Source: Leptospira andrefontaineae (GTDB lineage Bacteria; Spirochaetota; Leptospiria; Leptospirales; Leptospiraceae). Taken from it: 64,000 nt of DNA. Below are positions 59,449 to 64,000 of this stretch, in pieces. Below the pieces are notes generated by a model that did not search any database, was not told where the DNA came from, and worked only from the letters and a program-made list of their open reading frames with translations. Position numbers and translations under genes: made by a program. Every line of letters begins with the position of its first letter. Within the stretch, counting starts at the first letter, position 1. Location: the NCBI RefSeq assembly GCF_004770105.1, contig NZ_RQEY01000005.1, positions 124,001 to 188,000 of the forward strand, written 5' to 3'.

Positions 59449-62400
59449 ATGCGTAAATCAATACAAAGCTATAAATATATCCTCATTATACTGTTCTTAC
59501 CGTTAGGGTTTGATCGTACATTTCCTGATCCCGTTTCCGTTCCGACTTTAAATGCTCCAAATTTTAGTTCGAGTTCTATGGACCAAACCTTCGTTTTGGC
59601 CGACAGGATGCAATCCGTTGGTAATTGGGATGCTTTTGTTTTTCAAAGTTTAGGAGTTTTACAATCTCAATGGGAGATCCAGTTACAAATGCAGATCTCT
59701 CAAATTGTAAATTCTATTGATACGAGCGATCATTATGCAAGTGTTGCGGATTACCAAAGTTATGTGTATGACACTTTACAAAGCCAAGCGAACGAACTTC
59801 TTTTGCAATGGCAACAAGATGCTGAATTAGAGATTACTCAAGAGAGAAGTCAATATCTTAGCGATGTATTCGGTGCAAACAGCGCATCTACTCAAGCTGC
59901 TATGGATTCGTTTTCTAACCAATGGGATCAATTTATTAACGGACAAAATTTAAACTTAAATTTGAACGATCCGAATCAACAGGCAATATTAAACGGCGCT
60001 CAGCAGAATTTGGAAAACATGGAAGCGCAATGGTGGAACCAATTCAATTATAATATCCAAAATGGTCTTTGGACTTATCAGCAAGCCCTTCAGAATCTAA
60101 CTCAAAGCTATCAGAATGTTCTAAACCAAATCAACGAAACCGAAAGGCAGTACCAAGCATATTTGGCTATGTTAGAGCAGACTGAGGCAAATGTAAAGGA
60201 TCAGATCCAAGCGGGCTTGGACGGTTATCAGGCATATCTTAATGGAAATGATCTTTTTTGGAATTCTATCAATGTTTTATACGATAATAATACGAATTCT
60301 TATTTAATAGCAAGCTGTGCTTCGGGACATGTTTGTAATACTTACGAATACGATAAGTCTAGTGGTCAGTTTTTTAATCAAGGTAGCTGCCCTTTAGGGC
60401 AATCTTGCGTAAGCATTCTGTACGATACTACGGACAAAAAATATTTGGAAGTGAGTTGCCCGAGTGGACATACCTGTGACGGAGAGGAGAAGGAAAATAT
60501 CTCTATTCGCACCGGTTTAAATGCCGATGGAAAAGCTTTTCAATCCGCTATCAATAACGTTATGAATGCATTGCAGGCAGGTTACGATATGCCTGCGATC
60601 TTCGATTCCACGAGCGGGACTATGCTTCATTACAACCTTGCTTGTTTGAACGGAGATACGTGCGTCAAAGGATATTTTGATAGCAGTACAGGTAGTTTTA
60701 CCACCGGGACCTGTACTACTTCTACTTGTCATAGTGCAGTGGTGAATACCAGCGGGAATTCTCTGACGGGAACTTATTTAGCAACGACCTGTCCCGCGGG
60801 AGATACCTCCTGTGTGGTTTGTACCAGCGGCCATTCTTGCAAGGTTCAGTCTATGGATGCTACTTTACTTTATGCATCCGGACAGATGATGAATTTTTTA
60901 AATAACGAACTTTCGAGCACTCAAGCTGCCCTCTCTAATATGATCAACGGAGTAACAGGGCCTGAAACTATTCATGTAGGGGAAAGTGAATATTCCTTTA
61001 AGTGTTTATCCAGTGGGTTTTGCGGCTATTTACCTGTTCCTACAAGTTCCTCTTCTCTCAGCTTAAGTATGGGGGAGTATTTAAACCCTACTGATGTGTC
61101 CGGCCTCGCTGGTCTCGCTAAAATGATTGCAGATTATATTGATCATCAAATTACCCAAACCGATTTGATCAACTGGATCATGGCTGCTTACTCGGATAAT
61201 CTGCTGAACGGAACTGATGATGGAGGATTCTTTTCGTTATTAGGCCTTAGTCCTGGAACAACGATTACCGGTATCGTTAATGCGGATCTAATGGCCTATA
61301 ATGACGAGAATTATACTTTTGATTTATGGGAAGCGGATTACTCACATCCATATTGCAAATACTGGGGTGGATGTGCTGCTTTATGGGGGACAAATGAAAG
61401 TTACTCACAAACTGGAGGTGCTTTCGTAGACTTCCAAATGGATACGGTACTTTGGTGGGGACTATTCCCTGCGGGAATCCTTCCTGCTTCCCAGCTGCAT
61501 GACTCCATTTGGGTGAATTTGAGTGTAACAACCCAGGACAATAATTCCGTCGCAAACGTAACAACTTACGAAGATCTTGTTACCCAACTACAAGGGTTTC
61601 AGTATAATTGGGCTCAAAATGTGCTACCTTCTATCATCAACTGGACTGCACAAGTGGCTACGTACGAAGGTCAGTATGATGCTTGGCAAATCGAAAGAGC
61701 AGAAGCGATTGCGGAGGCTCAAGAAACATATAACCAAGGGGTAACCGATTTACAGGACCAGGAAAGTGATTGGATGGCAGCTATGCTCTCTCTCCAAGAG
61801 CAAGCGGAGAAGGCCTTTGATGCCGCAGCAAATTCTTTAAGAGATGCCAAAGGCCAGAGTAATTACGATTCTTTATACCAAGAAATATTAGGAAAACTGG
61901 ATTTTAATAAAGGTATCCCGAATGCTAATGCGACTGCCTCGGCAGATTTAAGCTCCTATACCGATATTTTATCTGGCTTAAAAGGTAATATCTCTCAAGC
62001 GAATACTCGTATCCCTGATACTAGTTTACTTAGCAATTTTGCTGAAAATTTCAATAATCTCATTACAGGATCTTCTAACCTAACTCTTTTATCCGCTACG
62101 AATAATAGTGTAGTAAACAGTAGCATGAGTTTCATGCAGGGAATAGCGGATTCGATGAAGAAGGAGCTTACCTTCAGGCAAAACGCATTCGGTAAATTAT
62201 TACAAGATAAGAATATAGATATCGTAGAAGAAGGAAACGAAAGCTACGTCCTTCAGAACGGGCAAAAGATTGCAGTATTAAACGAGGATGGTACTCAAAA
62301 GAAAGACGAAGACGGAAAAACAATCTACAAAACCCTTTCCGATTGGTTGAAAGATACCTGCGGAGATGATTTAAGTAATGCTGCTTGCTCAAGTTATGTA

Positions 62401-64000
62401 GAGAAGAAATATAGTGATGTTGTTCTGAATTCGGACGGCACTATTTCCGCAAAGATGAAGGCTTATACCGGGGGAGCCTATCTCAGAGAAGGTGGAGATG
62501 GTACTAATTATGACGATTATGTTTATGATTCTGTAAACAAATCTATTACCATCCATGCTCCTAAGAAAACATTACTTGGCCGAGGTTTGTCCAGTCTTGG
62601 AAATATATTCGATGCAGGCAATAACGGGATCGGAGAATACGTAAGCCAAAGTTTCGCAAATCTAAACAATTACTTCTCCGACTCTAAATCAAGCGCCTTT
62701 CTATTTTCGGAAGTAACCGCTCTGGGTGCTAATAACAGCTATTATTCGAATATCGCGTCACGAGAAATTTCTCACCAGATCAAAACTCTGAACTTCGTCT
62801 TGGACTATATCAAGGTTGTTTTCCTAGGCGGCGCAACTAACGTTGAGTGGTTCCATTCTCAGCTCCAACAAGGTGTGCAGGATATTTATGCGTCTATACT
62901 AGTAAAAACTTTGGACTTGGATCCCCAGACAGCGGCCTTTATTTCCGGAATGCAATATACCCAATACTCGGCTCATCAAGCGGAAAAGGAAATGAATCGC
63001 CAATACGGAGGTCTCGGATGGGGAATCCATCAGGCAGAAGGGATTCTTGATGATATGGGCTTCGGTGGATTGACTTCGTTCTATCCTCCAATTATGTACG
63101 ATCAGATAAAAAATGCGGATAATCTGAGAGCGATCGATGCTTGGGAGAATTTCAAGTATAATATAGCCAGTTTTGCCATAATGAAGTACGGGCAAGAACA
63201 TGGTTGGTCGGATGAGCATATTGGTTTAGCAACTCAACTTGTGACCGATTACATGAAAATGAAAGACGCAAAAGATGCATTCGGAATGAATGGCTCCGCG
63301 TTTTCTTTAAAATCGATTGCAGGACAATTGAAAGCATTAACGGTCGCTATAACAAGCCCTATGGCAGAAGTGATGGGCGCTATCTATAAAGGATACGCGC
63401 ATGCTGCAGGTGACTTAGGATTGATAAGTGAGAGAGAAGAAAAAGAATTCAATAAAGATCTAAGATACACAATTAATCAATTCAAGTATAAAGACGAAAA
63501 AGAAGCTCTTCGGCAATGGAAAACTGATCAGCCACTTATCGCCAGTGAAATGGTGCGAGAGATCGGAAGACAACAGGGTTGGGACGAAGCAACCATCAAT
63601 ACCTGGTCCGAACAAGCTGCAAATTATATTATCAGAAAACAAGCAGAGAACGATCTAGAAAAGAGAAATCTTTTAAGATATGCAACGTTAGGACCCGCTG
63701 CCTGGGTAGATGATCAGGCTTTCGGAGGCGGATTAACTACTTTATCAGCCAAATTCCTCCGCGGAATGGTCACCACATTTACTGATATATATAGCTCTTT
63801 GGGAATCATTGGCGAAGATTTGAGGGACGATATTTATAAGCAGTCCAAATTCGCTATGAATAAGTTCACTGGAGCGGATTTAAAAGCATCCATGCATTAC
63901 GGCGAAGTTAATGAAGCCATGGTGATGGAGGATGTCCGGAAACAAATATTCGCAAATATTGGAGATTTTCTTGCCCCTAATTTCCCAGGTTTAGATGGGG
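59449..64000 (+). CDS. Second giant polymorphic-toxin head gene (partial, runs off the window)
   Basis: An open frame of more than 1517 codons from the ATG at 59449 to the window end, with no stop. It is homologous along its whole visible length to the protein at 44884: signal peptide (KYILIILFLPLGFDRTFPD), VSVPTLNAPNF start, Gln-rich helices, the same Cys-rich repeats (nt about 60310-60850) and the helical body. The last codons (GDFLAPNFPGLDG) match the first copy near nt 49425-49460, so the hydrophobic segment, beta region, HINT domain and tip should lie just beyond the edge. It is a diverged paralogue, not a recent duplicate. Its tip and immunity gene cannot be seen here. Confidence 0.88.
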   Translation, partial: MRKSIQSYKYILIILFLPLGFDRTFPDPVSVPTLNAPNFSSSSMDQTFVLADRMQSVGNWDAFVFQSLGVLQSQWEIQLQMQISQIVNSIDTSDHYASVADYQSYVYDTLQSQANELLLQWQQDAELEITQERSQYLSDVFGANSASTQAAMDSFSNQWDQFINGQNLNLNLNDPNQQAILNGAQQNLENMEAQWWNQFNYNIQNGLWTYQQALQNLTQSYQNVLNQINETERQYQAYLAMLEQTEANVKDQIQAGLDGYQAYLNGNDLFWNSINVLYDNNTNSYLIASCASGHVCNTYEYDKSSGQFFNQGSCPLGQSCVSILYDTTDKKYLEVSCPSGHTCDGEEKENISIRTGLNADGKAFQSAINNVMNALQAGYDMPAIFDSTSGTMLHYNLACLNGDTCVKGYFDSSTGSFTTGTCTTSTCHSAVVNTSGNSLTGTYLATTCPAGDTSCVVCTSGHSCKVQSMDATLLYASGQMMNFLNNELSSTQAALSNMINGVTGPETIHVGESEYSFKCLSSGFCGYLPVPTSSSSLSLSMGEYLNPTDVSGLAGLAKMIADYIDHQITQTDLINWIMAAYSDNLLNGTDDGGFFSLLGLSPGTTITGIVNADLMAYNDENYTFDLWEADYSHPYCKYWGGCAALWGTNESYSQTGGAFVDFQMDTVLWWGLFPAGILPASQLHDSIWVNLSVTTQDNNSVANVTTYEDLVTQLQGFQYNWAQNVLPSIINWTAQVATYEGQYDAWQIERAEAIAEAQETYNQGVTDLQDQESDWMAAMLSLQEQAEKAFDAAANSLRDAKGQSNYDSLYQEILGKLDFNKGIPNANATASADLSSYTDILSGLKGNISQANTRIPDTSLLSNFAENFNNLITGSSNLTLLSATNNSVVNSSMSFMQGIADSMKKELTFRQNAFGKLLQDKNIDIVEEGNESYVLQNGQKIAVLNEDGTQKKDEDGKTIYKTLSDWLKDTCGDDLSNAACSSYVEKKYSDVVLNSDGTISAKMKAYTGGAYLREGGDGTNYDDYVYDSVNKSITIHAPKKTLLGRGLSSLGNIFDAGNNGIGEYVSQSFANLNNYFSDSKSSAFLFSEVTALGANNSYYSNIASREISHQIKTLNFVLDYIKVVFLGGATNVEWFHSQLQQGVQDIYASILVKTLDLDPQTAAFISGMQYTQYSAHQAEKEMNRQYGGLGWGIHQAEGILDDMGFGGLTSFYPPIMYDQIKNADNLRAIDAWENFKYNIASFAIMKYGQEHGWSDEHIGLATQLVTDYMKMKDAKDAFGMNGSAFSLKSIAGQLKALTVAITSPMAEVMGAIYKGYAHAAGDLGLISEREEKEFNKDLRYTINQFKYKDEKEALRQWKTDQPLIASEMVREIGRQQGWDEATINTWSEQAANYIIRKQAENDLEKRNLLRYATLGPAAWVDDQAFGGGLTTLSAKFLRGMVTTFTDIYSSLGIIGEDLRDDIYKQSKFAMNKFTGADLKASMHYGEVNEAMVMEDVRKQIFANIGDFLAPNFPGLDG

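Overview
The window looks like a chromosomal segment of a Leptospira species. Four things suggest this: the conserved block (uppS)-cdsA-dxr-rseP-proS-trpB-trpA, many lipoproteins with relaxed spirochete-type lipoboxes, DUF1566/Ig-like surface lipoproteins, and two copies of a giant secreted protein that I recall as the Leptospira 'Lepto_longest' family (TIGR04388). Species was not determined. No rRNA, tRNA, CRISPR array or transposase was seen.

Layout. (1) 1-12 kb, + strand housekeeping: phospholipid (cdsA), isoprenoid (dxr, dxs), site-2 protease (rseP), prolyl-tRNA synthetase (proS), tryptophan synthase (trpBA) and a CHASE2-type adenylate cyclase. (2) 12-22 kb, mixed strands: TPR protein, GNAT acetyltransferase, alpha/beta hydrolase, zinc alcohol dehydrogenase, small unknowns, NmrA-like reductase, a large cyclic-nucleotide-binding protein and a DUF1343/NamZ-like protein. 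(3) 22.2-36.9 kb, - strand: a compact eleven-gene unit that reads TolC-like protein, Ig-like lipoprotein, LpoB/FlgO-like lipoprotein, TPR lipoprotein, membrane-fusion protein, two RND proteins (the second lacks the TM4 proton-relay acids), MORN-repeat protein, Yip1-like membrane protein and two small unknowns. (4) 37.4-44.8 kb, + strand: three coupled DUF1566 surface proteins and a membrane-anchored unknown. (5) 44.9-64 kb, + strand: a polymorphic-toxin locus.

The polymorphic-toxin locus is the most interesting part. A 3026-residue secreted protein (44884-53964) carries a signal peptide, a long N-terminal 'head', a HINT autoprocessing domain and a C-terminal domain with a candidate Cys-His-Asp triad. 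A lipoprotein gene overlaps its stop codon and is the likely immunity gene. Next comes a terminator, then a 155-bp repeat (R1), then a second HINT plus C-terminal domain (54711-58043). This second cassette has no head and no start codon ahead of its catalytic Cys. Its C-terminal domain is an M23 metallopeptidase, and it too is followed by a lipoprotein gene and a near-identical terminator. A second copy of the repeat (R2) follows, with a decayed remnant of a third cassette start directly behind it. Then a second full head gene starts at 59449 and is still open at the window edge. Homology between the active and headless cassettes begins abruptly at the same codon (the Asn of an NDSS motif), exactly where R1 ends. 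This is the architecture expected of a reservoir of silent toxin/immunity tips that recombine onto a head gene. Both candidate toxins look like hydrolases and both immunity candidates are lipoproteins, which points to the periplasm or cell wall as the place of action.
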